Of a stretch of DNA of 64,000 nucleotides, positions 20,201-35,100 are shown one piece after another. The DNA comes from Leptasterias polaris (Eukaryota > Echinodermata > Asteroidea > Forcipulatida > Asteriidae). Numbering within the stretch: the first letter of the stretch is position 1; each line of letters opens with the position of its first letter. The notes under the pieces are model-generated. The model had not been told where the DNA came from. It did no database searches and saw only the letters and a program-made list of their open reading frames with translations. The position numbers and the translations under genes were made by a program. The stretch is from NCBI GenBank assembly GCA_037783415.1, contig JAZGTN010000089.1, forward strand, positions 3,906,001-3,970,000. The letters are read 5' to 3'.

Positions 20201-23200
20201 GCTGTTAGTTCCCTGTTTCAGTAAGTTTTCGTGTTTTGAATGCAGGAAAAAAAAATTGATTAAAAACAAAATAGAGAGAAGTTTATGGGAAAATGAATAT
20301 ATCCTGGATTTTCCGATACCCCGGGGAGGTAATATGGACGGACTGTCCAACCCCAAACCATGTTACATTTGTACACTGGTTTTTGTAAATTGTAAATTTG
20401 TGACTCTTTAGTCTTTCAAACACGTTGGATGGATGAAAGTTCAGCCCAGATTTTGACCGAAAATTACTGCTTTGCTCAAAATAGTAACAAACACAATCAC
20501 AATCGAACCTTTTTATGAACCGTGCGCATCCCATGGTGTATTTAAGGCGAGTTTGAAGTATTTTGTACAGGTATTTGATAGTTTTTACCAGTCAATGGCC
20601 CAGGTAAGAAAGTGCTTCCTTTCATTTGCTGCGATGACCGTCATGGTTGTGCATAAACAGTTAAAAATTCATTTTGGGAAAATGAACAATTTTATCAAAA
20701 CAAAAACATCACATAACGAAGCAATAATGCTTCGTTTTACCTTCAAAAATTATGACATAATTTTCTGTGTTCAAAATAAAGAAATATGAGGCAAAAACAT
20801 AAGCATCCGTGTGCTTCATAAGGGTCTCCAGAAAAGTAATTTGCCCAATAGTTAACGGAATTGGGCAGAAGAATTTTACTATTAATGGGATGTTAGCTAC
20901 ACTATTGAACTAGTCTTTCGCTGTATTCTTTATTTCCTAAGGATTCTCGAAACAGTCAAGAACACTTAAAGAATCCGTCTTCGTCAGCGTTACCGTTCAG
21001 AATCGAAATGTCCGCCATATCTCGTTTGTAAAATGAGGGCCCTAACTTGATTGGTCAAACCGTGAACTGATTGTATCTGGCCTATGTAACCAATCAACTG
21101 CTGCGTAAGGAAACGGTCAAAATGGTCATGTATGGCTCCTGACTTACTACACAAAACTGAATGCGGTGTTGGGTAAACATTGAGGTGCCTATAACTATCT
21201 CGTGAGAACACTATGTACACGTACACGAGTTATTGCTAGTAAATGATTTCATCGTTGTTTAAAAGGTTTTGTTTGTTTTGTTTGAAAAACTTTGACATCA
21301 GTCATCTAATTACTGAGAGGGAAAAACCAACATTGGTACATTTTTTGGTCTTGCAAACTTTTCACTTTGGCAAGCAGTCCTAGCGCCAATTATAACAAAT
21401 AAATAAATAATAATAAACAAATATTTTTAAAGCATTATTCCATTCCTCCGAAGGTATAAGCATTCTACCTGCATAAGTAGATCACTATATTTGACACTTC
21501 TACTGAGGGAACCTATGGTCAGATAATTAATTTTAATAACTGTTTACCACCAAAATGACAACTCTTTCATATTTTGATTTTCTTGTTTTACGGAAACATT
21601 TATTTAAATCTAAGTTTCTTCTTTCAGCTGCATGAATTTCTTGCACACATTTTTCTTTATATTAAATCCACATTGAACATTGCGTTTTCTTTTAATATCT
21701 TAAAGTTATTATACAGAACTGAAAACTTTATGAAGTTCACACTTGAACATTTTTTCTGTGAAATATAAATTCATAATCAAGAAAACTGTATCTGAAAACC
21801 TTAAAACAAACGTACTTCAGCTGATTTCGGTTGTTAGAACCCAAAATAATGACAATGTATTGACGTGTTGAAATCTGGGCCAGGTTTTGCATAGACTTGA
21901 TTTCAAGTCTGAGATCGCGGTTATTTCTCTGCATCAGCCACACAAAATTTCCCCCGCAGAATGGCTATCACGCGGTCTCAGCTCGTCTCAGCTCGCAATC
22001 TCAGACTTGACCCCTTGTGTATGGGATATTCATTTATTCACAACTGACATTTTACATAACAACACTATGCCAGAGAGATGGCCAATCAGGAGGCCACAAA
22101 ACTCCTGTTGGTTGCGTCTATTCCCAATAGGTTATAATCACTTCAGTATTTTCTGTAAAATCGATTGAGTCATTGTTTTTAATTTTTATAGTGCTTTGTA
22201 CGTATGCTATTTCTAATTTATACATAAAATAATACTAGATGTATTCTTAAAATATTGAAAAATAAACATAACAAATAACCTGATCCCTACTAGACGAAAA
22301 ACTGTGTTCCCTTTATTTGAATGGAATCGTCTAATGATTTTCCCAACGTTTTTATTTATTTTGAATTTAAAATCTAGAATCACTTTGGGTTTTTTGTTTC
22401 CAAACTGTAAGTTGAATCACTGAGCAGAGGCAGATTAGTTATATGTGATTCAATGTTGTATTTCTGTACTATATCCCGTGGTATAAACGGTCAAGTTTGA
22501 ATGTGCATTTTATTGACGGCTTCTGAGATTCTGACCAATCAGAGTGTTCCGTCCACTTTTGGACTAATTCGCCATAGGGTGTGTACAAACCGAAAAACAA
22601 TGTTCCCAAGTCTGTGATCGTAGGCCAAAGACGGTGGTTAATCCACAAGAGGGCGCTATTTCAGGCAATAATGTATTGGCTATCAGGTAGACTAAAAACC
22701 ACGAGCACAGACTTGGAACCAAGTCTAGGTTTTGCACTATTTTTCTCCTGACTCACACAAGGGGTTGAGCAAAAAATGTCACAGATTTGTTATTTCAAGT
22801 CAGTTGATCACACAAAACATCAATCATGTCTACGACTATTTTTGTCGGCTGTACCAATCCTCCATAACACCAACTAACATTCACAACTAACAGTACTTTT
22901 GTTACAACATTAGTAATAAATTACCTAAAAGGTAGGGTCATAGATTGATTTTTGTCTATGTAAGGCTTATTTATAGGCAAAATTATATGGAAAGATACAA
23001 TGAAGTCACAGGTGAAAGTTCAAGCTGAATACAGTGTCTATATGCTGAGAAAACAGAAGGGAAAAAAACTGTCACAGTATTTTCACAAGAACGTTGAATC
23101 CATCCACGTTTAGCGAAGTGACAGATAGATCGCATCTCTGGTTGCAGCATTCTTGAACGGGACACCATTACACAACCCACAGAAATCTGGCCGGGTTACA

Positions 23201-24715
23201 ACATCAGGAAGATACCGCAAGATACCAGTCACTGTATCTCCTGATGTAATTGGAATCCTCCAAAACTTTTACTTGAAACAACGGTAGGTCACAGAGAGTG
23301 CTAGGCCTGAAATTTGAAGTAAAAAAAAAAGAACCAAAACGTCATAAATTATTTTAATAATGGCAAATTACTTTTTCTTGTTCAACCAGATCCAATCAGT
23401 TACTAAAAGGGGACTGAAAATATAAGTTTATTGAAATAACCAGGCTTAATGCCTACTGTCAACAGAAATGTCTGGACCTGAACGTAAACGGTCAAGCTAT
23501 TTAAATACAAAAATTTTGCATCTGTGCATATATCAAAATAAAAAATTAAAAAACCGAGTATAGCGACCCAGTTGGGACAACTCAATGCAATAAAACAAGA
23601 CACATAATACCCTAAAAGAAAAAAGATGGCTAAATCAGTTTGGGTATGATCATCACACATCATGTACATAAAGCAAGAACAAATGATTAGTGAACTTCAT
23701 TGGTGCACATAGTGCTTCATGCATTTTTGATGAAGGAAATGTTTTACTAACTCTTGACTAACAAATACCGAGTTTTGTCCTTTGCAAGAAACTTGGTGTT
23801 GTAATGAACAAATTCAGCATGAACATACCACCAAGACATAACGAATAAAAAGCAGCCACATTATTGTATTCACAAGGAATGTTTTGGCCCTTATATTACT
23901 AAAGTATTGTTACGACATTACGCAACAATGAGTGCCACGCAGCGGCGACATTTCAGATTTTTTCCTGAATTTCCCAGAGCGAAAAAAACGACAACGGTTT
24001 TAATAATGGGCAGAAGTGAATGTGGCATCAATGGCACCGATCATCCTTCGTCTAACGAACGTAACGTATAATCGACCTCAAAATGTTTCCTCTGCTCGAA
24101 TCAGTCAGGTTCACCAAAAGTATGAATCTGTTCATCGAAAATTGTCAAAACCTAAGTACACTTCAGGTGAAAATTTAAATGTCTTTGAGTGGTTACTAAA
24201 TTGAGGTGGAAAGGGGTTTTTATACTACGTTAATTGTCAAGAAATCTACTTACCACTCGTAAGCGGCCGGGTTCGCGGGGTACGTGGCTTGGCTGCCAGG
24301 TTAAGGGCTAGATTTTGGTGCCGCACGTGATTCGTGCCGCACGTGAACGTTGTTTTTGTTGCGCATGTTTTCGTATTTCATCAGCCGCGCTTTCGTACCT
24401 TGCGTTCGTTCCAGTGGCGGCGCTACGGGGGCAAGGGGGGAAAATGCCCCCCCCCCCCCAGTTATTTTTTTTGCCCCCCCCCCCCACCCCCAGTTTTAAT
24501 ATGCCTTGAAATTGCGTGGTTTTCCTTTACTTTGCGAACTAACACGGTCGGCCATTTATGGAAGTCAAAAATGTCGAGGCATATTTGTGTGGATCATTGT
24601 ATTCTACTTTTAAAACATCTTTCTAACCATATGCATTTTATAACAAACGGTTACACACGCTTTTTATAGACCAACTCGCCCGATCCAAGGCAACGTGTCC
24701 CTTTAAGGGCGTCAT

Positions 24716-25030
24716 ATCAGATCTTATAAATCACCCAACCTGATGGTGTCGGTGTTTTGACGGTGTCGTTTTCTAAGCTGATAAGTTGCCCGACCTCTCT
24801 TGGTCTGCTTGTCTATAGGCCTAATGTCCAATCTGATCTTATAAATCATCTGATTGGATGTGATCTTGGTGATTTGAAGGTGGGTTTGTTTTTCTAATCT
24901 AATAAATCGCCTGACCACTCCTGATCTGCATATGTCGATGTCTTATCTCATCTTATAAAATAATCACCTGACCAGATGATGTCAATGTTTTGATGGTGTC
25001 TTTTTCTCAGCGAATAAATCGCCGGACCTC
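24716..25030. repeat. Degenerate ~120-bp tandem repeat
   Basis: About 2.5 copies of a unit with the markers ATCTTATAAATCA, GGTGATTTGAAGGTG and AATAAATCGCC-GACC. No coding potential. Confidence 0.6.
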
Positions 25031-25620
25031 TCCAATTGACAAACATGGTCGGCAGGAATGGACAGTATTTGACAGAAGTTACGGCCATCTGGCTGTACGA
25101 ATGGACACATCATTTGGCAAGACTAGAGTATTTGGCATGAAGTTAACGGGCGCTTGACTGGTGTTCCTTGCTCTATGCTGTATGGGATCAACACTTTCTG
25201 CCATGGTAACCTTAAAATCACAAATTATTTCAAGAAACTTGAACGCAAAGCTTATGTGAAAAGTGAAACTGTAGAACGTCGCAAGTAAAAACAGACATGG
25301 ATGTTTTAAAATGTCTATGTAAATCTTGGGGTCATATTGACCAACCATCAGACCTAACATCTGAGCTAACTATAAAAGTACAGCTGAAGACTCGCGTGAC
25401 ATTACTTAAGTAATATTCCACACTTTCTCTACTTTGCCCAACCATGCACCCGGTTTAAAAATGAAAGCGGAACTTGTGAAGGACATGTTTGTGTCCACTT
25501 TCAGGGTTTCCGGTAGTGCGTGGGTGAGAAGTAAATATCAACATAAAATAATAAGTATGTTTGGCTTATTTGTTGCAAGTGAACAGATATCAATTTATAC
25601 TCATCCTTAACACAAGTGTA

Positions 25621-25678
25621 GGTTCCAGGGCAGGCACAAGGATTTGCTGGAAACTTCGGGAAGTATTTTACGTGTCAG
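25621..25678 (+). promoter_or_regulatory. bf: Possible 5' UTR exon of bf
   Basis: A strong donor (TGTCAG|GTGAGT) at 25678/25679 is followed by an acceptor (TTACAG) at 26098, 14 bp before the bf start codon. That fits a non-coding first exon whose 5' end is unknown. No TATA box or other core element could be assigned with confidence. Confidence 0.35.
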
Positions 25679-26112
25679 GTGAGTCAATTTGATTGTTAAT
25701 CGCTGTTAGATTAAAGGTTTACACATCACGGGTAGATTCATTACTTTATATTTTTGATTATTCTTACCAAAGTGGAAATACCACTAAAATAATAGGTTTC
25801 CCCGTCCAATTTCAGCAAAAATTCATTTAATGTCATTAACACGCGTCCAAATTCACGCATTTCTCTCTAAGCCACTTAATTTAGGGTTTCTTTTTAGCTG
25901 TTTATGTATTTAATTTTGTTTTCGTGCTCGTAGGATTTTTTCTTTCTCATTCTGATTCATTTCAGTCATTCTATTTCATTTATAGGCATTCAAGACTACA
26001 CTTTTACCATTCCTAAGTTGAATTAATATAGACAGGAAAATGTTAGGAAAACATGTTAATACTTTAATACACGTATTTCATTTTCTGTTGATTTACAGGT
26101 GATAGTATCACA

Positions 26113-26173
26113 ATGGACACAGAAGACGTCTTTGTTCTTGTTGTGATCATCCTCTCGTTATGTGCAAGCACAG
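26113..26173 (+). CDS. bf: bf exon: signal peptide
   Basis: MDTEDVFVLVVIILSLCAST: short acidic start, hydrophobic core VFVLVVIILSL, then CAS, a fair signal-peptidase site. Ends ACAG|GTATGA in phase 1, matching the next exon. The exon begins at 26099 after TTACAG with 14 bases of 5' UTR. Confidence 0.85.
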
Positions 26174-29100
26174 GTATGATCAACTTATGCATCACACTTA
26201 ATAATGGGCCTATTTCGATGATTGTTTCCAAAGTTGTTAATCCATTAATCCATCACTTATGCAGCTTGTCGTAAACAACTGCAATCGGGGACCTCCTATT
26301 CTCCCTCTTTTGTTTATACTTTAACTTTTTTGCAACAGCTCCCATTGGTTTTGTACACGATCTCCAACTGGGCACCTTTCACCAACCGGGGACCCTATTG
26401 TCCTCTTTTGTTATAGGTCCCCGGTTTGAATGTGTATACAGTCTCACACACACACACAAGTGTGTAACAGCCTGCAATCGTGGACCCTCCTTTGTTCAAC
26501 TCTTTGTGATAGCAACCGTGGACCACAATGCTTTCCTTTGTGATAGCAACCGTGGACCTATTGTCCTCTTTTGTTATAGGTTCCCGGTTTGAATGTGGTT
26601 ACCTACTCACACACACACACAGTGTGTAACAGCCTGCAATCGTGGACCCTCCTTTGTTCCACTCTTTGTTATAGCAACCGTTGACCACAATGCTTTCCTT
26701 TGTGATAGCAACCGTGGACCTATTGTCCTCTTTTGTTATAGGTACCCGGTTTGAATGTGGTTACCTACTCACACACACACAGTGTGTAACAGCCTGCAAT
26801 CGTGGACCCTCCTTTGTTCCACTCTTTGTTATAGCAACCGTGGACCACAATGCTTTCCTTTATTTATTTATTACATTTCTTTACCCAGGGTATGCCCAAA
26901 CAGTTAAAACTGGTTTCCATTGGGGCCCTGCATACATTACAACATACAGCATAATTACAAATACGGTAAATAAAAAGCACATCGAAATATTACATTATAA
27001 AACTTGTACACGTATAAATATTACTCAGGTAAAATGAACTCAGAAAATGTGTATAGGGTGAATATACAATTTTGAAATCTAAAATTCGCTGATTATGGGA
27101 GGGGCAAAAAACCCGCAAAAACTCTTTTAGAGAAACACGGGGAAATTCCCCTCCGGTTCCTAATATTTATGGCAACCAAGTTTGTCTACTCCGTAGATCA
27201 GCACAGATTAGATCTCATAAATGGAAATGCTGACATATTTGCAGGAATATTATTATTATTCTTATTATTTTCTGCTAATGAAACCAAGGATCCCTCACGG
27301 AATCAGGCAGGGACTGAATATTACGGACTAATGAACGTTTTACGAAGTTCAGATTTGAATGAGGTTAGAGAAGTCGTGGTTCTCAATTGAACATACAAGT
27401 TATTCCATAAAATTGTACCAGTTACAGCAAAGCTTGTGGCAAAACATTCTTTTTTCGCAAAGGGAATCTTAAGCTTCATGTCTTTGTGATAGCAACCGTG
27501 GACCTATTGTCCTCTTTTGTTATAGGTCCCCGGTTTGAATGTGGTTACCTACTCACACACACACACACAACCTTACGGATCCGGTTTGAGGGGTCCTGCT
27601 ATTGTTGTTCTATTATTCCCTTTTATAAAGAATTCTCTTGTCCAGGTTGAACAAAGAATTCTATTGTGGGGTCCATTGTTCCATTGTCTAAAAGCCCACC
27701 CTCACGGATGGTGGCTTGTGTGGTCCTTCTATTGTTGTTCTATTATTCCCTTTTCTTAAGAATTCCCCTGTGGGGTCCAAGTTGAACAAAGAATTCCCTT
27801 GTGGGGTCCATTGTTCTGTTGTGTTTAGAGCTCAACAAGGATCCATGCGTATGCCCATACCCACCCTGAAAAATGCATCCTTGTGGAGCACTCTTTTGTT
27901 CTTTCCTTTGTCCCTGCACTTAACAGTTTCCCATAGACTTTGTACACAAATTTCCTTGTGGAGCACCCCGGTCTTTAGAAATTCCATGTGGAGACCTTTT
28001 ATTTTTCCTTTTTTGTTTTGTCGTTGGTCTCCATTAGGTACCGAAAGTGAAAGCCCTGTAACTGCCATTATGTAAAAGGGTGTGTGGGGGTGTGCGTGTA
28101 CTTGCATGGGGAACGGAAACAAACGAACTTCGTGTGAAAGTCGTATAGCTTCAAGCCAGTTGAATATCTTCTCACATCAGATATCAAAACGTGGGCAAAC
28201 AGGTTTTTAGTAAAAAGTGCAATGTGATACCCAATATCACCAGTAAGAAAACATTGACATGTGATACCCATGACCACCAGTAAACAAAAACTTACTCGCT
28301 TTCCTGAAGAAATATTCTGTGGGGTACCACTAGAACAAAGTAATCTTCTGGGGTATCATTGTTCAATTGTTAAAAGTACCCCGTAAGTCGGCGCGTGTCC
28401 CTGCGGATCGGGTTTGTGGGGTCCTGCTAATGTGTTCTAGTTCCTTTTCTAAGGAATTCTCTTGTGGGGTCCGGGTTGAACATATTAGTTTCAGTGGCGG
28501 CGGAACACTTTTAAAAGTGGGGGGGGGGGGGAAATATTTTCCCCATGTATTTTATTTCCATTTGCACAACATAGGTATGTAGGCACACACCGGCTATGTT
28601 GGGCTATTTTGGGGTACAAACATAGACCCACACATGACTCTGGAGGTCTTCCAGGAGTAGAGTAGACCAATCCCTAAAAGAAACCGTCAAATTTGGCCAT
28701 TATCGAGCATTTTCAAAAAACTAAGTTCACGTGATTTATCTGAACCAATTTTTTTTACGCAGATAAATCATATGATCTTTGGAGTTAATTTTACTTCCAG
28801 CGATCTAAAAAGTGTATTACTGAACCATATTCAACTCGGCTGGGTTAACAATGGGAGCGATTGACGCAGCTGTAAGCCCAAATGCAATTTGCCCGTAAAG
28901 ATGGCGTTTTTCGGGAACGATCGTTAGACAAAATTACTATACCTTATACAATGAACAACTACCACCATTCTGTGATTTGCCAATTGGCCATCAAGACGTG
29001 TTTTGTTAGTTCGTTTAAATGCAGATCGTGTCTACGTCATTCAGCCGCTAAGCTAATCGGATAACGTGGCGAGTGCGCATGCTCATAAAGACGCATCCCG

Positions 29101-32100
29101 ACTGTACCTCAAGACTCTTTCTAGAAAGGTGTCTTATATGAGCATGCGCACTTGCAGACAAGCATTTTTCAAAACGGCCGCACAATAAATCTTCTTTTCC
29201 GAATTATCGGAAATAGGTTGATTTAGTTGAGATAGTTCAAGTTTAAGCAAATACTTGGGCCAGTGTTCAACCCGGGGGGGGGGGGGGCGCAAACCAATGT
29301 ATTGAGTGGGGTCCAGAGGCCGGCCTTACGGCCCCTGGTATGGTCCAGGGGCGAAGCCCCGGTGGGGGTCCAGGGGGAAAAGCCCCCTGGAGCTATGAGC
29401 TTTTGGCGTTTTGGGGGTGAAAAATTAAGCCTCTTTATGCATAAAATTAGAAAAATAGACATACCTTTTAAGCACTTCTGATCCATTATAAATCTTTTAA
29501 TGTTATTTAATATTTTTCAGTGATGCTCCTCCCACTTGTTAGAACTTATTGCCACTCATCTGGGTTAGGCTGATAATGCCCGCATGGAGTCCCCAGAATA
29601 TTGTGTACAAGGTACATTGTCAGCAAAGGTTTTTGTTTTAAATAATAATACTGCAGACGTTGTTGATAGAACATTATGGGCGGTGCTACTTTTCATCACT
29701 GGGCGGCAAATTCCATGAATAAGTGGGCGGCAAACCCATATCCTACAGACAAACCTTTGTTTTGCGAAAGTGGTGTCACATAATAATAATTTATAGGCCT
29801 ACCATTACTGTTAAAAATGAAATTATAAGTTTAACCAGGGCATAAATGTAGTGTGTAATTTGGAAAGGGTAGGATTGCAGACCTTTTTAATCCCTGAACA
29901 TAGCCGACTAATATGAAAAATTTGGAAAAGAAGCAACGCGTGATGATATTCATTTTGGATCTCGTCGGTATCTGGTTTCATGCATATTCATTAAAAACAT
30001 CGCGGGTAAAAAAACATTACTATCCGGCGTTTCTCAAATTCAAGTGTAGTACTACAGGCAATCCTTAAGGGGGAAAACCATTGAATGCCGGAAGGACGTG
30101 AGATATATTTTATCCTAGACAAATTAGCCCGTTGGTTTCAAATGCTTAATATGTTATTGTTGCAAATTTAAACAATTACAAGTGAGTTATCATAAAAGTA
30201 TGGTGTTCAATATCTGTCACCTCGCACCTCGCACCTCGCGTTATCGAATCTCCCGTATAAAAGAGTAATTTGGCAGGGGGAAAAAATGACGAATGGCAAA
30301 GGAAGAAAAGAAAATACTGCCACCGGAAATAAAAACCTAAAACTACACACACATTTGCGACTTTTCTCCCTCGGCTCTTTTTTCCTTCCTCCTTCCTCCC
30401 CTCCCCCAATGTTTTTGTATTTCTTCCCTTCCCCTTCCTCCCCCGTTTTGTCTTTCTTTCCTTCCCCCTTCCTCCCCCGTTTTTTTTCTTTCCTTCCCCC
30501 TTCCTCCCTCGTTTCCTTTTTTTTGGGGGGACCCTCTTGGGGGAGCCTCCCCGAGCCCCCCCCCCCTTGGGTGCGTCCTTTCCGGTGTTGGCCTATAAAT
30601 TATTCTTCTACAAATCTTCATGTGATTGTAGAACATGTCAAGCAGTATTATATGCCGTTACTAAAGTCAAGTGGATGAGTTTTTAAAACGTGTTTAGCTG
30701 AAGCACGAACCAAAAGTGGTGAATACTACGTTGTCGTTTTTATTGAATAATAATGAGGCATAGTCAAACTAATATAACATACTTTTATGGGGTAACAGGT
30801 GATATTAAGTCCCCTCGGTATTGGAAGTTAAAGATGCATTGCCCGTATTTGGACAAAACTTGACGGTCAAAAATTGATAATGTAAAATTTGTATGTTCCG
30901 GGGTAGGAAGTCGTGTGTGAGATCAGGCTCAGAGATTATGCATCGAATTGCGGCTAAGGCTGTAACTGCGTAAAGGTGGGGGGGGGGGGGGGGGGGGGGG
31001 GGGAACTGCTCCCTTGCCCCCCCCCCCCCCCCCCCCCCCCCCCGCCCGGTTCCGCCGCCGGTGAATTTAATTTACCTTTGGGGTCCGTTGTTCCATTGTC
31101 TAAAAACTCTCATAAGGGCACTCCCGTGAGCGCTAAGAAAACGAGGAAGCTAACATGAGCATCATTGGGGAGTCAACATGAGGCGCTAGTGGGTATAAAC
31201 ATCGTAGTGTTTGCGCCTGCCGGCTTGAAAATACGCAAATGTACCGTAGTACCGGCAGTTCTAGAGGTAAGTAGAGTGTTGTGTATTAAATAAAATTGGT
31301 TGAGATCAACATTTGATCTTTATCTTCAATGTATCACGTTTAGATGGTATAGGCTGTTCAGAACCCGTGGTAGACAGAGCACACATTGAATTTAGCGCCT
31401 CACCAGGAGAAGATGGCCGCTACCCACGGGATACCGTGATCTCGGTACAGTGCTCTATGGGTGCAACAATGGAAGGTACAGTCTGTCTACAATTCAAGCC
31501 CATTGAGTGGCCCATATACAAAATACCCTACACTTAATTGGGCCTATCCACCTGGAAAGATGCACAGCTCAGACAATATGATAATTTATTTATTTAATTA
31601 CGTATTCCAGAAATGAACACCTTAATTAAAAGAGGAAGATCGGCCCAACTTCAACGTCTATACCCTACCTGAACTTGGGTGGGTGGGGGAGGGGTGACTA
31701 TACACAGGCGTCCGGGGACTTTCTTTTAATTTGGGGCGGTCCAGATTCAGTCTTGTGCAACCTAGAACTGATCAGAAGTATATATATATATATTTTTAGT
31801 TTTTTTGTTTTTACATCTTTGGTCGTTATGTAAACAATGCTTTTTGGAACCAGGAAACAACGAATTTGGTGATGTGTATGCACTGCTAGCGATACGTGTG
31901 CTGGGGTATTAAACATTCAGGTTTTGACTTGACCTCCTGTATGTCAAGCACATACTTTCCAGAGTTCTGTGAAAAAAACCACAAAAAAAACTACTCGGGT
32001 GAAATTCGAACCCACGGCCTTTGCCATAAAGCAGATGTCTTATCACTATAGACCACCACCGAGCTTGCCCGGTAGAGGCGGTACCCACTGCTATACCCCT

Positions 32101-35100
32101 ATTTAATAAATGTTATTTATTGCATCGGGGATAAAGAATATAATTTGATTTTTTACCCTTACACCAAATTATACCTCTATTTACTTAGTTCAAATTGAAC
32201 ATCTAAAATCCAAGAAAATTCAAAGTTAGTTGAATTCCGTCAAATTATGTGGGGGAAAAAAAACTACTTTAAGATACGAAACGTTATTATCTTGATTTAG
32301 AACAGAACCTCGCGCCAATGGTACTGCTTGTTTGCACGATAGCAAAATCCAGTACAGATTTGTCACACAAAAAGGACTCGAAATAAGGAGAAGTTGAGTC
32401 GATAAACAATGTAAACGACATCAACCAAAGACCAAGAGATTTATTTTGATATTTATACTCGGGAATAATCAGTTTGGGGAACATCATAGTATACTTCTTC
32501 TAGGACTCTAGGGGGGAAAATAACGGTAACTAACCGAGGCACATGTACTTTCACTCAGTGTATCAGGGACTTCATGTAACTATCTTCACTGATGCAGAGT
32601 GAGATGAAATGGTCTTAACATGCACCCGATACTCCACATTTCTGGGAGACGAGGTAGTAATCTGTGTTGGTAAGAGCTGACACTCGTTGACCCTTTTTTG
32701 TGGTTAACTACTAACAGAAATGTGGAGGCCCCATATACAGATTACATTCCTGTAATAGACCTTTCTTTTGCAACGTCACAGCCCGAGTTTTTGCCAACCC
32801 AGGTTGGAAAAGTATAGAAAGCCATAACTGCAAATCAAAAACAGATTGCCACAGTTTGAAGCAGTGTTACACAAATATTCAAAAATAGTGTTGAATTTGT
32901 TGGAAACAAATCAAACCATCATGGAAGGTATTTCCGTTCATGAATCTTTACAGAAAATGTTGAATTCAGCCGGCCATGCCATCCGGCGCACTTTGTTTAT
33001 CAACAAAAGAAAGGTCTATTACCTACCAACAGAGGTAGTAACCTGGGAGACGAGGTAGTAATCTGTGTTGGTAAGAGCTGACACTCGTTGACCCTTTTTG
33101 TGGTTAACTACTAACAGAAATGTGGAGTATCGGGTGCAACATTCGACTAACCTGCTCTAACAGTCATCGTCAGGGGATTGAGTTTGATTTTGTTTTGATT
33201 CCCTTTTCGGATTGACGATTGACATTATGTAAATTATAAATAATAGACTTATGGTGGTTTTGATTTATTCAATTCAAGCAATTATTTGTTTATTCTTTTT
33301 GCCATTCAAGGAAATCGGTTTTTGAGCTGTTTGGAGACAGACACATGGGATACTTTACCGACCTGCACACGTATAACAGGTAAGTGGCTAAAAGGTTACA
33401 TTTCATTACAACAGAATACAATAAAGTCGCTGGACCGAAGAAAAAAAATGTGTATGCAGAAAGACCTGACATAAAAAATTAACTAATTTCTGACGATGAT
33501 AGGGAAGTTTGTATAAAAGAGCTTCCTAAGTCTAAATCACTGGCGTAAACTAGACATTTTCATTGGGGAGGGGAGGGGAGGGGAGGGGGGGAGGGGGGGG
33601 GGGGGGTTAGAGCAAAGAATACTTTAGATAGTACATAACTTGGGAAGTAAGAGTCCTCAGTCTATAAATAGGTTCTATAAAGAGTATAACAGTTCAAAAG
33701 AAGCCATTTCCGAAAGTATCGGACTTTAAGTGCTGGTAAATGGTGGTCACATTTTGACGTTTTTCCGATGTTCAGACATAACTAGGGAAGTAAGAGTCCT
33801 CAGTCTATAAATAGGTTCTATAAAGAGTATAACAGTTCAAAAGAAGCCATTTCCGAAAGTATCGGACTTTAAGTGCTGGTAAATGGTGGTCACATTTTGA
33901 CGTTTTTCCGATGTTCAGCCAATTGAACCCCCAAAAATTATTTTAATTTTAAATAGCTATTTTTATAGATTCAACTAAAAATATAAGAATTTAAAATCTG
34001 GCAAAGATAAGTGGTAGTTTTAAGTAAACATACAAACAAATTATTGTTGGGATCTTGACATTTTTCCCACACGAATTTCTATACAAAATTTTCTTCAAAA
34101 TTCTTTAGACAAAAATCGGGCCAAACAACTTTAAGGAAAACGTTATGCCTCATTGTGTTATTTTAAACATAAACATGTTGGTAAAAAAAAAAAACTATAG
34201 AAAACCGAACTTTTAAGTAGTTGATTTTTAATTGTAGGCAAAAACACAGTTACATCTATCTGTCAACAGCTTTTAAAAAAAATACTTTGAGAAAAATCAT
34301 ACAATTGGGTCAAGCTTGAATAAAGTAGTTTAAAAAGTCATTTCGAAGGAAATGAAACACGCAACTTGTGTTCGGTATCTTTTGATTAGAATAAATACTA
34401 AATCTAAAACATAAATTGTATTATTATTTCAAAAAATTCAAAGGGCATATACAAGGTTCCTTAGGCCCTAATAGCTAAAATCTTTTGACGGAACAAACTA
34501 ATTTACTTGATTCCCTCAAAATAATAGTTTGTTCTCTCAAAGTAATATTTATTCATTACGAAATAACACTTTGCATGAACGAAATAAGTCTTAAAGCACT
34601 TGTTACCTGTTCTATTCTTTCTTTACGTGTCCCTTTAGATTTGTTGATTATATAGACCTTTCTATTGCAACGTCACAGCCCGAGTTTTTGCCAACCGAGG
34701 TTGGAAAACTATGGAAAGCCATAACTGCAAATCAAAAACAGACATCCTTAGTTTGTAGCAATTTTGCAAATGTTACACAAATATTCAAAAATAGTGTTGA
34801 ATTTGTTGGAAACAAATCGACCAATCATGAGAGGTATTTCAGTTCATGATTCTTTACAGAAAATGTTGAATTTGGTTTTGATAACATTCGGCCGTCCATG
34901 CCAACCGGCACACTTTGTTTGTCAACAATGGAAATGTCTTTACGGTTTGGCTTTGTTTTCCCCCTAACAGGGTTCATCAAATGCCCAACACTACCTGAAC
35001 TCTGGAACGGCAATATTAAACAGATTTCAGGTCGCTGGGCAAAAGTAAGCTGCAACACAGGATTTAGACTTTTAGGGAGACGCAAGATTAAATGCGCAAT

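Larger units (their letters stand above)
19537..25620. other. Intergenic region between divergent genes; no gene recognised
   Basis: No exon with family similarity was found on either strand. It contains a GC-rich perfect hairpin (20165-20200), a ~120-bp degenerate tandem repeat (24716-25030), a poly-C element start (24411-24490, CAGTGGCGGCGCTACGGGGG head) and several copies of a CCCGTAAAGATGG segment (19990 region and again near 28890). The divergent promoters for both immune-type genes should lie here. Confidence 0.5.

Noticed and set aside
31714..31723. GGGGACTTTC, a kappa-B-like site in a bf intron
   Set aside because: A single 10-base match deep in an intron is expected by chance and gives no support for regulation.
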